From NCBI GenBank assembly GCA_944321685.1, contig CALUMH010000012.1:16972-80971 (forward strand): a DNA stretch of 64,000 nucleotides, written 5' to 3'. Positions within the stretch are counted from its first letter, which is position 1. The number at the start of each line of letters is the position of its first letter. The translations under genes were made by a program, and so were the position numbers. This stretch comes from an uncultured Muribaculaceae bacterium (GTDB lineage: Bacteria > Bacteroidota > Bacteroidia > Bacteroidales > Muribaculaceae). Below are positions 53,642-63,002 of this stretch, one piece after another. Below the pieces are notes generated by a model that had not been told where the DNA came from, ran no database searches, and was given only the letters and a program-made list of their open reading frames with translations.

Positions 53642-54483
53642 GCCATTTCAAGACTTACGCCGCACAGCAGCATCACTATTATTGCACCGCCAACCACGAT
53701 GCGATACCAACCAAAGGCCTTAAAGCCATATTTGGTGACATAACTTATGAACAGCTTTATGGCAGCCATGGCCACTATGAACGCAACCACCATGCCCACT
53801 ACAAGCACCACCCAGTTGTCGCTCAATTGTTGCATCGACTCGGGTTCGCTCACCAAGCCCCACATCTTGTAAACCGATGCGGCAAACATCGTGGGAACGG
53901 CAAGGAAAAACGAAAATTCGGCGGCATCTTTACGCGACAGCCCCTGTTGCATACCGCCAACAATTGTAGCCATAGAGCGCGAAACGCCGGGAATCATCGA
54001 AATACACTGGTACAAGCCAACTATTACCGAACGCCGCTCGGTCATGGGAGTATCTTTCCCCTCGTTTTTTTCAAACCACTTATCGACAAAGAGCATCAAC
54101 ACACCGCCAAGCACCAGCATGACAGCAACCACCACCACATTTTCGAGCATGGCATCGATAAAGTCGCTGAGCAACAGGCCGAACACTGCCGCAGGCAAAA
54201 ATGCAAGGAACAACTTCCAATAAAAGTCATACCTGATGAGAAATGCCTCAAGACCTTTCTTGCCCGCCGGAACTTCCTTCAAACGGAAAAAACGTTTCCA
54301 ATAAAGGCACACCACCGACAGTATCGCGCCGAATTGTATTATAAACGTAAACGCCTTGACAAAGGTGGTTGACTCCACTCCCAGTATTTCTTGTGTAATA
54401 ATCATGTGCCCTGTTGACGACACGGGCAAAAATTCAGTCAAGCCTTCAACTATGGCTATGACAACCGATTGAAATATATCCAT
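53638..54483 (-). CDS. uppP: Undecaprenyl-diphosphate phosphatase
   Basis: 281 residues from the ATG at 54483; a TTG three codons upstream is less likely. Eight hydrophobic segments carry both family motifs: EGLTEFLPVSSTGH near the N-terminus and PGVSRSMATI in the middle. The enzyme recycles undecaprenyl pyrophosphate to the lipid carrier needed for peptidoglycan and polysaccharide export, and confers bacitracin tolerance. It is part of the ftsX-DUF3098-uppP-truB-queA order of Bacteroidetes. Confidence 0.96.
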   Translation of the reverse strand: MDIFQSVVIAIVEGLTEFLPVSSTGHMIITQEILGVESTTFVKAFTFIIQFGAILSVVCLYWKRFFRLKEVPAGKKGLEAFLIRYDFYWKLFLAFLPAAVFGLLLSDFIDAMLENVVVVAVMLVLGGVLMLFVDKWFEKNEGKDTPMTERRSVIVGLYQCISMIPGVSRSMATIVGGMQQGLSRKDAAEFSFFLAVPTMFAASVYKMWGLVSEPESMQQLSDNWVVLVVGMVVAFIVAMAAIKLFISYVTKYGFKAFGWYRIVVGGAIIVMLLCGVSLEMA

Positions 54484-54606
54484 TTTTATCAAAAAAATTT
54501 ACAGCGGCCTCCGACCGCATTAAAAAAACTACAGCCGTTCCCATTTCAGCATGACAAGAAGTATCACACTGCTGCCATGTCGCCGGAACAGCTTTTTTAT
54601 TCACAC

Positions 54607-54888
54607 TTATTTTTTCCCTTTGTATATAATTGAAACAGCCATAGCAACGAAGCCTAAAAAAGCCATCGTAGGCCCCACGACTATGCGGCGAGTGCTGAAA
54701 ATATCATTGTTAAATACCTCACCGTCATTGGCTCCCCCAAGCATGAGCAAGAACCCTGCCACTATCAACAATCCACTTGCCGCCATCAACAGGAAATTAA
54801 TCCGTGCCAACGGGAACCGGCTGTACTTTATGCTGTCATCACCGCCGGCATTGCCGGCCACACTTTCATGCAAGCTTGATTTTGCCAT
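54607..54888 (-). CDS. DUF3098 family membrane protein
   Basis: 93 residues. A polar N-terminal stretch is followed by two membrane helices (INFLLMAASGLLIVAGFLLML and VVGPTMAFLGFVAMAVSIIY) and the conserved FNNDIFSTRRIVVGP between them. The family is small, found in Bacteroidetes between ftsX and uppP, as here. Its role is unknown; the conserved position suggests a link to cell-envelope division. It starts 32 bases after ftsX on the same strand. Confidence 0.88.
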   Translation of the reverse strand: MAKSSLHESVAGNAGGDDSIKYSRFPLARINFLLMAASGLLIVAGFLLMLGGANDGEVFNNDIFSTRRIVVGPTMAFLGFVAMAVSIIYKGKK

Positions 54889-54920
54889 TATCTTAATTTA
54901 TCAGTTAATTCTTTATAGTC

Positions 54921-55790
54921 CTATCGTTTAAATAATTCGTCATAATCGAGGCGCAGATATTTATTGGAAGCCAATAATGCGCCTATGCCGCAAAGCACGG
55001 CTCCTGCCACCATAAGACCGCCATATACGCACCACACCTCAACCGGTGTCACCAATGCCGACCAACCACCTTCGGCCTTGTCGATATAAAACAGCCCCAC
55101 ACTAAGCGCCAAAGTCGCCACGAGTGCCGCGATAACACCGTTGATTATATTGCTAATCACTATCGGGCGACGTATAAAGCCCGGTGTCGCGCCAACCAAC
55201 TTCATGGTGTAAATAAGGAAACGCCTTGAATAAACAGTAAGCCTCACAGTATTGTTAATCAAGGCAAACGATATTGCAAGCAGCGCAAGCGCCACAACTC
55301 CCAACACCGCCACTACGTTGCTTATATTGCGGCTTATGGCTTCCACCCTGTCGCGGTGGACCTGCACCACGTCAACACCCGGAATACGCAACAACGCCGC
55401 CTCTATCGCCCCAAGGCTGTCAACCTCGGCGTATTGCGGACGCACGTGCACCTCAAATTCGGCAGTCAGCGGATTAAAGCCAAGCACCTTCATCAGGTCC
55501 TCGCCGGTCTCTTGCTGCCAATACATGAGAGCTTCTTCTTTCGATACATACCTGACACTTGCCGTGTAGGGCGCGGCCGAAAGCAACCGCTTCATGGCCA
55601 GTACCTGGCTGTCGCTCGCCGTGTCGGACATCGACACGTCAAAACCTATGTTAGCCCGCACACGTTCGGCGGCGCTGCGGGCAAACAAGCCCAACATCGC
55701 CCCCATACCCAGCAACAGCAACACAAGTGCCACACTGATTATCGAAGTGATATTGGTGTTGATATATGAAATTTTCGATTTTTTCACCAC
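54921..55790 (-). CDS. ftsX: Cell division permease FtsX
   Basis: 289 residues. An N-terminal membrane helix, a periplasmic domain (about 45-160, with YVSKEEALMYWQQETGED, typical of FtsX), and three more helices with the permease core (FLIYTMKLVGATPGFIRRPIVI, as region) are seen. FtsX, with the ATPase FtsE (not in this window next to it), couples division to peptidoglycan hydrolase activation. It is the first gene of this operon; a -7 box on this strand lies 81 bases upstream at 55871-55878. Confidence 0.94.
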   Translation of the reverse strand: MVKKSKISYINTNITSIISVALVLLLLGMGAMLGLFARSAAERVRANIGFDVSMSDTASDSQVLAMKRLLSAAPYTASVRYVSKEEALMYWQQETGEDLMKVLGFNPLTAEFEVHVRPQYAEVDSLGAIEAALLRIPGVDVVQVHRDRVEAISRNISNVVAVLGVVALALLAISFALINNTVRLTVYSRRFLIYTMKLVGATPGFIRRPIVISNIINGVIAALVATLALSVGLFYIDKAEGGWSALVTPVEVWCVYGGLMVAGAVLCGIGALLASNKYLRLDYDELFKR

Positions 55791-55870
55791 ATCGCCTTTT
55801 TATCATCAAGCCTGCGCCGAAACTTTCGCAAAAACGCGCAATTGCCGGGTCAAGGCTTGAAATAACGGTA

Positions 55871-55878
55871 CAAAATTA
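55871..55878 (-). promoter_or_regulatory. Promoter -7 box TAATTTTG for the ftsX operon
   Basis: On the minus strand, a perfect TAnnTTTG box with a TTGACA-like sequence about 19 bases upstream. It sits in the 408-base divergent region, otherwise without genes. Confidence 0.55.
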
Positions 55879-55973
55879 CAACTGCCAAGACCGTTTGTCA
55901 ATATTTTTTTGAATTATTTGCTATTTATCGCACATTTTTCCTTTTCGCGCACGAGAAATAAGCTATATTTGTA

Positions 55974-55981
55974 TGTATTTT
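55974..55981 (+). promoter_or_regulatory. Promoter -7 box TATATTTG
   Basis: A perfect box on the plus strand. A second near-match (TATCTTTA, near 56130) is closer to the gene at 56199; either could be used. No other feature was found in this gap. Confidence 0.45.
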
Positions 55982-56198
55982 TGTCATGTCGAATTGAACC
56001 AATAAACTCATTGCACTTGCGAAATTCAACTATGGCACACTTTTCGACATTACAACGAGACCGGCGCATAAACGTGAATTTTGCACTAATTTATGTTAAG
56101 CAATTGTTTGTTTTTACATATTTAGTGTATCTTTACACCCAAATAACATAACCGGTGACTGCAAATTTTTATTAACCACATATAATTTTTAATGCATT

Positions 56199-57884
56199 AT
56201 GAATAGCAAATTATTCTTATCAATCTTGGTGGGCGGCGCTTTGGCCCTGACAAGCTGTAACAAGAAGCTTAGCGAAATAAGCGCCGAGTATTTCACGGTA
56301 AACCCATCTCCGCTGGAAGTCGTTGGAGGGAAAGTACCGGCTACCGTAACCGGCCAAATCCCCCAAAAATTCTTTGTAAAGAACGCAGAAGTCACCGTTA
56401 CACCCTACTTGGTATATGGCGACAAGGAAACACCTTCGCAATCCTACAAGTTCATCGGCGAAGATGTTAACGGCAACGGCCAAACCGTATCTTATGACGA
56501 AGGCGGCAGCGTTACCGTTCCTGTTTCGTTCGACTATGTTCCCGAAATGATCAAGTCGGAACTCGTTCTCGACTTCAACGTTGTTCAAGGCAAGAAAACT
56601 TACACACTGCCCCGCATCAAAGTTGCCGATGGCGTTATAGCAACTGCAACTTTTGCCGATGCAGGTACCGTAACCCCGGCTACCACGCCCGACAAGTTCC
56701 AACGCATAATCAATGAGCAATATAATGCCGAAATCAAGTTCCTCATCAACCAAGCCAACGTAAGGAAGAGCGAAACCGAATCGCAACAAATTGCCGATTT
56801 CAACGCCGCACTTGCCAATGCACAAGGCAACGACCGCCTCGACATACAAGAGGTTAACATCAAGTCTTACGCTTCGCCCGATGGTAAGTATGACTTCAAC
56901 GAGAAACTTGCACAAAAACGTGAAGACAACACTCGCAAATACCTCGACAAGTCGTTCAAGAGCAACGAAATCAAGGAATTCGGTGAACTCACTGCCGACT
57001 TCACTGCCGAAGACTGGGAAGGCTTCCAAGAACTGGTTTCTGCTAGCGACATTCAAGACAAAGACCTCATCCTGAGCGTTCTCTCGATGTATAGCGACCC
57101 CGAACAACGCGAAAAGGAAATCCGCAACCTTTCATCGGTATTCGAGCAACTCGCCGACGAAATCCTTCCGCAATTGCGCCGTTCTCGCCTCACCGCTTCG
57201 ATCAATGTTATCGGCAAGAGCGACGAAGAAATCATGGCCGCTTACAACAGCGACCCTGCATCGCTCACTGTTGAAGAACTGCTCTACTGCGGTACTCTCA
57301 CCGACGACAACGCAAAGCGCATCGAAATATACACCGCTTGCACTCGCCAATACCCCAATGACTACCGCGGTTACAACAACCTTGGTATGTGTCAATTCAT
57401 CGCAGGCGACTATAGTGCAGCAAAGGGCAACTTCAACAAAGCTGCAAACCTCGCTCCCGACAGCAAGGAAACCACTATGAACCAAGCTTTGTGCGACATT
57501 ATCGATGGTAACTACGACAGCGCAAACCAGAAACTTGGCAACGCCGGTGGTGTTGACGGTTTGAACGAAGCTCTCGGTGTTTATTATATGGAACGTGGCG
57601 ACTACAACGCTGCTGTTAACGCATTTGGCGACGCAAAGAGCAACAACGCAGCTCTCGCACAAATCCTCACCAAGGATTACAGCAAGGCTCGCAACACTCT
57701 TGCTGCCATTGCTCAACCCGATGCTACCACCTACTACTTGATGGCCGTACTCGGTGCCCGCACCAACAACCAACAAATGGTTACTTCTAACTTGAGCCAG
57801 GCTATCAGCAAGGACAGTTCACTCCGCGACAAGGCTGCCAACGACCTCGAATTCTCGAAATTCGACATCACAAGCGTTCTCTGA
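56199..57884 (+). CDS. TPR-containing lipoprotein with OmpA-like segment
   Basis: 561 residues. A lipoprotein signal (GGALALTSC) precedes a beta-rich region (about 25-165: YFTVNPSPLEVVGGKVPATVTG and similar). A segment at about 200-330 has OmpA-like features (IKSYASPDGKYDFNEKLAQKREDNTRKYL), pointing to a peptidoglycan-binding role. TPR-like repeats follow (about 380-545). This domain set is known from outer-membrane proteins of Bacteroidales, and suggests a structural role in the envelope. Codons are strongly biased to C-ending forms, as for highly expressed genes. It has its own terminator. Confidence 0.78.
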   Translation: MNSKLFLSILVGGALALTSCNKKLSEISAEYFTVNPSPLEVVGGKVPATVTGQIPQKFFVKNAEVTVTPYLVYGDKETPSQSYKFIGEDVNGNGQTVSYDEGGSVTVPVSFDYVPEMIKSELVLDFNVVQGKKTYTLPRIKVADGVIATATFADAGTVTPATTPDKFQRIINEQYNAEIKFLINQANVRKSETESQQIADFNAALANAQGNDRLDIQEVNIKSYASPDGKYDFNEKLAQKREDNTRKYLDKSFKSNEIKEFGELTADFTAEDWEGFQELVSASDIQDKDLILSVLSMYSDPEQREKEIRNLSSVFEQLADEILPQLRRSRLTASINVIGKSDEEIMAAYNSDPASLTVEELLYCGTLTDDNAKRIEIYTACTRQYPNDYRGYNNLGMCQFIAGDYSAAKGNFNKAANLAPDSKETTMNQALCDIIDGNYDSANQKLGNAGGVDGLNEALGVYYMERGDYNAAVNAFGDAKSNNAALAQILTKDYSKARNTLAAIAQPDATTYYLMAVLGARTNNQQMVTSNLSQAISKDSSLRDKAANDLEFSKFDITSVL

Positions 57885-57911
57885 TAAAAAACGATAACCT
57901 CAGATAAAATG

Positions 57912-57945
57912 CAGCCGGGCATAAAAACGTGCCCGGCTGTTTTTG
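57912..57945 (+). terminator. Intrinsic terminator
   Basis: CAGCCGGGCA (57912-57921) pairs with TGCCCGGCTG (57930-57939) and is followed by five T. Confidence 0.92.
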
Positions 57946-58070
57946 TATCCACCCCTCATTGAAACAACCATACCGGCGGGAGCATATCCCCTCTTGCAAA
58001 AAGCAACCTGAAAAAACCAAACTGAACATCACTCGACGATGACGTGCCGAAAGTTATACCTGAAAAAATA

Positions 58071-58102
58071 TTTGCCTTTACCGACAAAAAACAGTAACTT
58101 TG
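58071..58102 (+). promoter_or_regulatory. Promoter of the pullulanase gene
   Basis: TTTG (58071-58074) and TAACTTTG (58095-58102) have 20-base spacing, followed by an 80-base leader. Confidence 0.7.
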
Positions 58103-58181
58103 TACTGTATCGACATTTATCCATGAATAATGATAATATCTTAACTTATGTTTCACTAATAATATTACTAAACCAAACGTC

Positions 58182-60218
58182 ATGAACCGAATTGCTCTGA
58201 AAGTATGCGCAGCCTCAATGGCTATGATGCCGATGGCTGCCGCTCCCGTGGCAATGCAAGCCCAAAACGTTGTAACAAAAACTCAAATGGAAAAATTCGC
58301 AACTTATCCGGCATATGATGGCGAAGACCTTGAACTTGCCATCGACCGCAACGGTTATCACTTCTGCCTTTGGTCTCCAATGGCCGACAGCGCACGTGTC
58401 AATATCTACAAGCACGGACAAGGCCGCAACCTGATAACCACATTTCTCCTCGAAAAAGATGCCTCTACTGGCACATGGCGTGCAACATCGACCGACGACC
58501 TGATGAACCGCTTCTACACATTCCAAATAAAAATCGGCGATAAATGGCTCGACGAGACTCCCGGCGTGTGGGCAAAGGCCGTGGGTGTGAATGGCAAGCG
58601 CGCCGCAATAATCGATTTTTCAAAAACCAACCCCGACGGTTGGGGCGACGACCGCGGCCCAAAGGTGGAAAGCACCACCGATGTGATAATTTACGAAATG
58701 CATCACCGCGACTTTTCGATACACCCCAATTCGGGCATAGCCAACAAGGGCAAATTCGTTGCGATGCTTGAAGAGGGAACACTCTCGCTCAACGGCGAGC
58801 AAGCCACGGGAATCGACCACCTGAAGGAACTTGGCATAACGCACGTGCACATATTGCCGTCGTTCGACTACATGAGCATCGATGAAACACAACTTCCGTC
58901 AAACAAATACAACTGGGGCTACGACCCTATCAACTACAACGTGCCCGACGGCTCTTATGCCACCAATCCGGCCGACCCGTATTGCCGCATTCGCGAAATG
59001 AAAGAGATGATACAGGCCCTGCACGATGCCGGCATAGGCGTGGTGATGGACGTGGTGTACAACCACACCGGCACAACCGCGGGGTCGAATTTCGAGCTTA
59101 CGGCTCCGGGCTATTACTACCGGCAACGCCCCGATGGAACCTATTCCGACGCATCGGCTTGCGGCAACGAAACGGCAAGCGACCGCCGGCAAATGCGCAA
59201 CTTTATCATCAACTCGGTGAAATACTGGGTCAGAGAATACCACATCGACGGTTTCCGCTTCGACTTGATGGCAATACACGACATCGAAACCATGACGCAG
59301 GCCGCCGCTGCCATAAAGTCGATTAACCCATCGGCATTCATCTATGGCGAAGGATGGATGGCAGGCAGTTCGCCGCTGCCGGTCGAACAACAGGCTTTGA
59401 AAGTGAACGTTGCCAAAATGACCGACATCGCCGTCTTCAGCGACGACATTCGCGATGCCGTGAAAGGGCATTACGCCAACGAGCGCGACCGCGGATTTGC
59501 ATCAGGGAAACCGGGAAACGAGGAAACGGTGAAAATAGGCATAGTGGCATCGACGGCACACCCGCAAGTGGACTACAGCAAAGGAAACAATGCCAAAGCT
59601 CCGTATGCCACTTCGCCGCAACAAATCATCAATTACGTTTCATGCCACGACGACTTGTGCCTTACCGACAAATTAGACATCTCGATGGAAGGCAGCAGCG
59701 AGGCCGACCGCATAAACACAGCCAAACTGGCCCAGACCATCGTGTTCACATCACAAGGAACACCGTTCATGTTTGCCGGTGAAGAAGTGTTCCGCAGCAA
59801 GCAGCACGTGCACAACAGTTTCAGCTCGCCCGACAGCATCAATGCCATCGACTGGAACCAAAAAGCGCAATACCGCGACCTCTTCGACTATTACCGCAAC
59901 CTTATAGCCATGCGAAAGGCTCACCCGGCATTCCGCCTGCGCACAGCCGAAGAAATCGCACGACACATACAATTCGACGACGTGAATGCCGACAACCTTA
60001 TCTCCTATTCAATAACCGGCAATGCCGGAGGCGACACGTGGAAAGAAATAAAACTTGTGTTCAATGGTGCAAATGAGGCACAAACGGTTAAAATCAAAAA
60101 AGCCGATTGGACAATCATCGCCCAAGACGGCAAAATCGACATGAACGGCCTCGGCACCACTCGTGGCGGCGAAATCACACTGCCACCACACACGGCCCTT
60201 ATCCTCGCAATCGATTAA
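58182..60218 (+). CDS. pulA: Type I pullulanase (GH13)
   Basis: 678 residues. A signal peptide (PMAAAPVAMQAQ) precedes a CBM48-like domain (about 45-150) and the GH13 barrel. The type I pullulanase signature YNWGYDP is at residues 243-249. Catalytic residues are D361 (GFRFDLMAI), E390 (IYGEGWMAG) and the H489-D490 pair (SCHDDL). It should cut alpha-1,6 branches of pullulan, amylopectin or glycogen, in the periplasm or at the surface. It is 18 kb from the sus locus with its own promoter, but probably helps the same starch pathway. A repeat copy follows the stop. Confidence 0.94.
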   Translation: MNRIALKVCAASMAMMPMAAAPVAMQAQNVVTKTQMEKFATYPAYDGEDLELAIDRNGYHFCLWSPMADSARVNIYKHGQGRNLITTFLLEKDASTGTWRATSTDDLMNRFYTFQIKIGDKWLDETPGVWAKAVGVNGKRAAIIDFSKTNPDGWGDDRGPKVESTTDVIIYEMHHRDFSIHPNSGIANKGKFVAMLEEGTLSLNGEQATGIDHLKELGITHVHILPSFDYMSIDETQLPSNKYNWGYDPINYNVPDGSYATNPADPYCRIREMKEMIQALHDAGIGVVMDVVYNHTGTTAGSNFELTAPGYYYRQRPDGTYSDASACGNETASDRRQMRNFIINSVKYWVREYHIDGFRFDLMAIHDIETMTQAAAAIKSINPSAFIYGEGWMAGSSPLPVEQQALKVNVAKMTDIAVFSDDIRDAVKGHYANERDRGFASGKPGNEETVKIGIVASTAHPQVDYSKGNNAKAPYATSPQQIINYVSCHDDLCLTDKLDISMEGSSEADRINTAKLAQTIVFTSQGTPFMFAGEEVFRSKQHVHNSFSSPDSINAIDWNQKAQYRDLFDYYRNLIAMRKAHPAFRLRTAEEIARHIQFDDVNADNLISYSITGNAGGDTWKEIKLVFNGANEAQTVKIKKADWTIIAQDGKIDMNGLGTTRGGEITLPPHTALILAID

Positions 60219-60228
60219 TTGATATTAA

Positions 60229-60501
60229 GGATGTGTCAAAATGCAGATTGGGCGGCAAAGCCGTCCAATCTGTGGTAACCGATGTGTGAGGTGAAACCGA
60301 ACCGTCGGAACTTGAAACCACCATATTTGGAACGGCCTCAAAGAGGTCGAATGCATTTAGGTTCAATGTGTTCGACCTCTTTGAGGCCGAGTTTATTGAT
60401 GCTTCGTCTTGCCGACGGCTTGCGGCTCGCCTCCTCGGCAGCCGCTACGCCGCCGGTTACCACAGATTAGACGGCTTTGCCGCCCCCCCTTTGATACACC
60501 C
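60229..60501 (+). repeat. Dispersed 280-bp repeat, copy D
   Basis: A full but diverged copy in the convergent gap between pulA and the P-type ATPase. The internal palindrome is perfect (GGCCTCAAAGAGGTCGAA / TTCGACCTCTTTGAGGCC). The right end is shortened (TTTGATACACCC). Confidence 0.86.
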
Positions 60502-60508
60502 ACATTGT

Positions 60509-62380
60509 TTACACACGTAATGCCCTAAGCGCATTAAGCACGGCAAGCACCATAACACCGACATCGGCAAACACTGCCATCCACATAGTGGCAAGCCCAA
60601 AACCGGCAAGCACAAGCACAGCCACCTTCACTCCTATGGCAAACCACACATTTTGCGAGGCTATGCGCAACGTGCGGCGCGCAATCCCGACGGCCAGGGC
60701 CACCTTCGACGGTTTATCATCCATCAGCACCACGTCGGCTGCCTCAATGGCGGCATCCGAACCGAGAGCACCCATGGCAATGCCCACATCGGCACGGGCA
60801 AGCGCAGGCGCGTCATTTATGCCATCGCCCACAAAGGCAAGGGTCGTGCCTACGGGCTTCGCCGCAATCAAGTCCTCAAGCACCTTCAATTTGTCGGCAG
60901 GCATCATCTCGGTATGATATTCGTCTATGCCCACCTTCTCGGCAACGTCATGCCCCACCGCCTCATGGTCGCCCGTGAGCATGACAGTTTTCGCAATGCC
61001 GAGCTTTTTAAGGCCATCGACGGCACCACGTGCATCCTCTTTTACGGTATCGGCCACCACTATATGCCCGGCATACGTGCCGCCTATGGTCACATGGACA
61101 ATGGTTCCCGCCTTGTGGCAAGGCCGCCAATCAATACCCATTGCCTGCATCATCGCTGCATTGCCCACACACACCTCGCAGCCATTCACCATGGCACGCA
61201 CACCCTGCCCGGCCACCTCTTCTACAGCTTCCACGCGGCAACCATCGTTTTCCCCGGGATAAGCATTGCGCAGCGACATGGCTATGGGGTGGGTCGAATA
61301 CCGCTCGACGTGGGCGGCAAGATGCAACAGGTGCTTTGCGTCGCACTTGTCGGGATGCACGGCCACCACTTCAAATTGCCCGCGAGTGAGCGTGCCGGTC
61401 TTGTCAAACACCACGGTGCCGAGCTTGGCCAATGCATCGATATAACTTGACCCCTTGACCAAGATTCCATTCCTCGACGCTCCGCCTATACCTCCGAAAA
61501 ATGTAAGCGGAACCGATATGACAAGTGCGCACGGGCACGACACCACAAGGAACGTGAGCGCACGGCCCAGCCACACAGGGAACAAGACGGCAAAGTTGCC
61601 CGACAGCATCGGCGGCAACAAGGCAAGCACCACGGCTGCAAGCACGACTATGGGCGTATATACACGCGCAAAACGCGCTATGAACGTCTCGCTCCGCGAC
61701 TTGTTCTCGTTTGCACTTTCCACAAGTCTTATTATCTTCGTGGCAGTCGATTCCGCAAAAATTCTCGACACTTTCACCCTGAGCACACCCGAAACGTTCA
61801 CGCACCCCGACAGCACTTCATCACCGGCCGACACATCGCGCGGCAGGCTCTCACCCGTAAGCGCAACCGTATTAAGGCTCGACACTCCTTCAATTATCTC
61901 ACCGTCGAGCGGTATCCGCTCTCCGGGCTTCACCACTATTGTCTCGCCCACTGCCACAGTTTCGGCAGGTACTGCCGTCGCAGTTCCGCCGCGTTCCACA
62001 ACGGCAGTGTCGGGCCGCATATCCATCAGGTGCGAAACTGCACTGCGGCTGCGCCCCTCGGCATACCCCTCGAAGAGTTCTCCCACTTTGAAAAACAGCA
62101 TCACAAACACGGCTTCGGCAAACTCATTTTCCATGCCCGGCATAAAACCTATCGACAACGCTCCTACGGTGGCTATGCACATCAACAGGCACTCATTGAA
62201 CACCTTGCCATGCGCCACACCTTCCACAGCCTCGGCAATCACATCATACCCGGCCACAAGGTAAGGAACCAAATACACAAGCAGCAACTGCCACACAGGC
62301 AACTCCGCAGAATGCTCCACAATTGCCGCAACTGCCAGTAGCACCGCAGCCGTCACAATCCTTGTCAATTCTTTCTTCAT
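60509..62380 (-). CDS. Heavy-metal P1B-type ATPase (ZntA/CadA-like), no N-terminal metal-binding domain
   Basis: 623 residues. Key motifs are the actuator-domain TGES (VALTGESLP), the metal-site helix SCPCALVIS, the phosphorylation site DKTGTLTRG and the hinge GDGINDAPALARADVG. The CPC pair and overall pattern fit Zn2+/Cd2+/Pb2+/Co2+ exporters. The N-terminal HMA domain of ZntA is absent; the protein begins almost directly with the first membrane helices. It should pump metal ions out of the cytoplasm. It is flanked by repeat copies D and E and has no regulator gene nearby. Confidence 0.92.
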   Translation of the reverse strand: MKKELTRIVTAAVLLAVAAIVEHSAELPVWQLLLVYLVPYLVAGYDVIAEAVEGVAHGKVFNECLLMCIATVGALSIGFMPGMENEFAEAVFVMLFFKVGELFEGYAEGRSRSAVSHLMDMRPDTAVVERGGTATAVPAETVAVGETIVVKPGERIPLDGEIIEGVSSLNTVALTGESLPRDVSAGDEVLSGCVNVSGVLRVKVSRIFAESTATKIIRLVESANENKSRSETFIARFARVYTPIVVLAAVVLALLPPMLSGNFAVLFPVWLGRALTFLVVSCPCALVISVPLTFFGGIGGASRNGILVKGSSYIDALAKLGTVVFDKTGTLTRGQFEVVAVHPDKCDAKHLLHLAAHVERYSTHPIAMSLRNAYPGENDGCRVEAVEEVAGQGVRAMVNGCEVCVGNAAMMQAMGIDWRPCHKAGTIVHVTIGGTYAGHIVVADTVKEDARGAVDGLKKLGIAKTVMLTGDHEAVGHDVAEKVGIDEYHTEMMPADKLKVLEDLIAAKPVGTTLAFVGDGINDAPALARADVGIAMGALGSDAAIEAADVVLMDDKPSKVALAVGIARRTLRIASQNVWFAIGVKVAVLVLAGFGLATMWMAVFADVGVMVLAVLNALRALRV

Positions 62381-62408
62381 AATATCGCCCAGTTTTATTT
62401 TTCTGCTG

Positions 62409-62416
62409 CAAAAATA
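62409..62416 (-). promoter_or_regulatory. Probable -7 box TATTTTTG for the P-type ATPase
   Basis: A perfect box on the minus strand 29 bases before the start codon; no well-spaced TTTG -33 box. Confidence 0.5.
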
Positions 62417-62535
62417 AGCAATTCCCCATGCAACCCCGTTGCAAACATCACCACCCCATCTCCCTTAGGGGGTACATCATAATTCCGGCAACAGAGACAA
62501 TTAATTTACAATACTTTATATAATATGGCGATTAT

Positions 62536-62822
62536 GAAGATGTGTCAAAATGCAGATTAGGCGGCAAAGCCGTCCAATTTGAGGTAACCGATGTGTGAGG
62601 CGAAGCCGAACCGTCGGAGCAAGAAACCTTCATATTTGGAACGGCCTCAAAGAGGTCGAATGTATCACAACTCACTATGTTAGACCTCTTTGAGGCCGAG
62701 TTTGTTGATGTATAGTCTTGCCGACGGCTTGCGACCCGCCACTCGGCGGTCACTGCGCCGCCGGTTACCGCAGATTGGACGGCTTTGCCGCCCAATCCTT
62801 GAATCTACATTTTGACACACCC
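62536..62822 (+). repeat. Dispersed 280-bp repeat, copy E
   Basis: Bases 62536-62815 match 63645-63924 (copy F) at 279 of 280 positions; the only difference is G62778 against A63887. The internal palindrome arms are GGCCTCAAAGAGGTC (62643-62657) and GACCTCTTTGAGGCC (62683-62697) with a 25-base loop. A minus-strand ORF of 87 codons is carried in both copies but looks like a by-product of the repeat. Confidence 0.93.
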
Positions 62823-62948
62823 TCACAGGAGCCAAAATCACATTTTGATATATCCCCGAAAACATCCGCAATACCATCCGAAACACCATCCACTGAGACA
62901 ATATGCACTTCGTCTATACAAAAACGGCATAAAAAACAACCAGTTTGC

Positions 62949-62979
62949 TTTGTTCTGCTCTCACCTTGCACTATCTTTG
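62949..62979 (+). promoter_or_regulatory. Promoter of the SPOR lipoprotein gene
   Basis: TTTG (62949-62952) and TATCTTTG (62972-62979) have 19-base spacing. The context CCTTGCACTATCTTTGC closely matches the ychF promoter. Confidence 0.72.
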
Positions 62980-63002
62980 CTACAAAAACACATCTCAAGA
63001 AA

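Noticed and set aside
62532..62795. Minus-strand ORF of 87 codons inside repeat copy E (and its twin in copy F at 63623-63904)
   Set aside because: It is read through the inverted repeats and palindrome, is broken or shifted in the other repeat copies, and has no protein-like composition. It is a by-product of the repeat.
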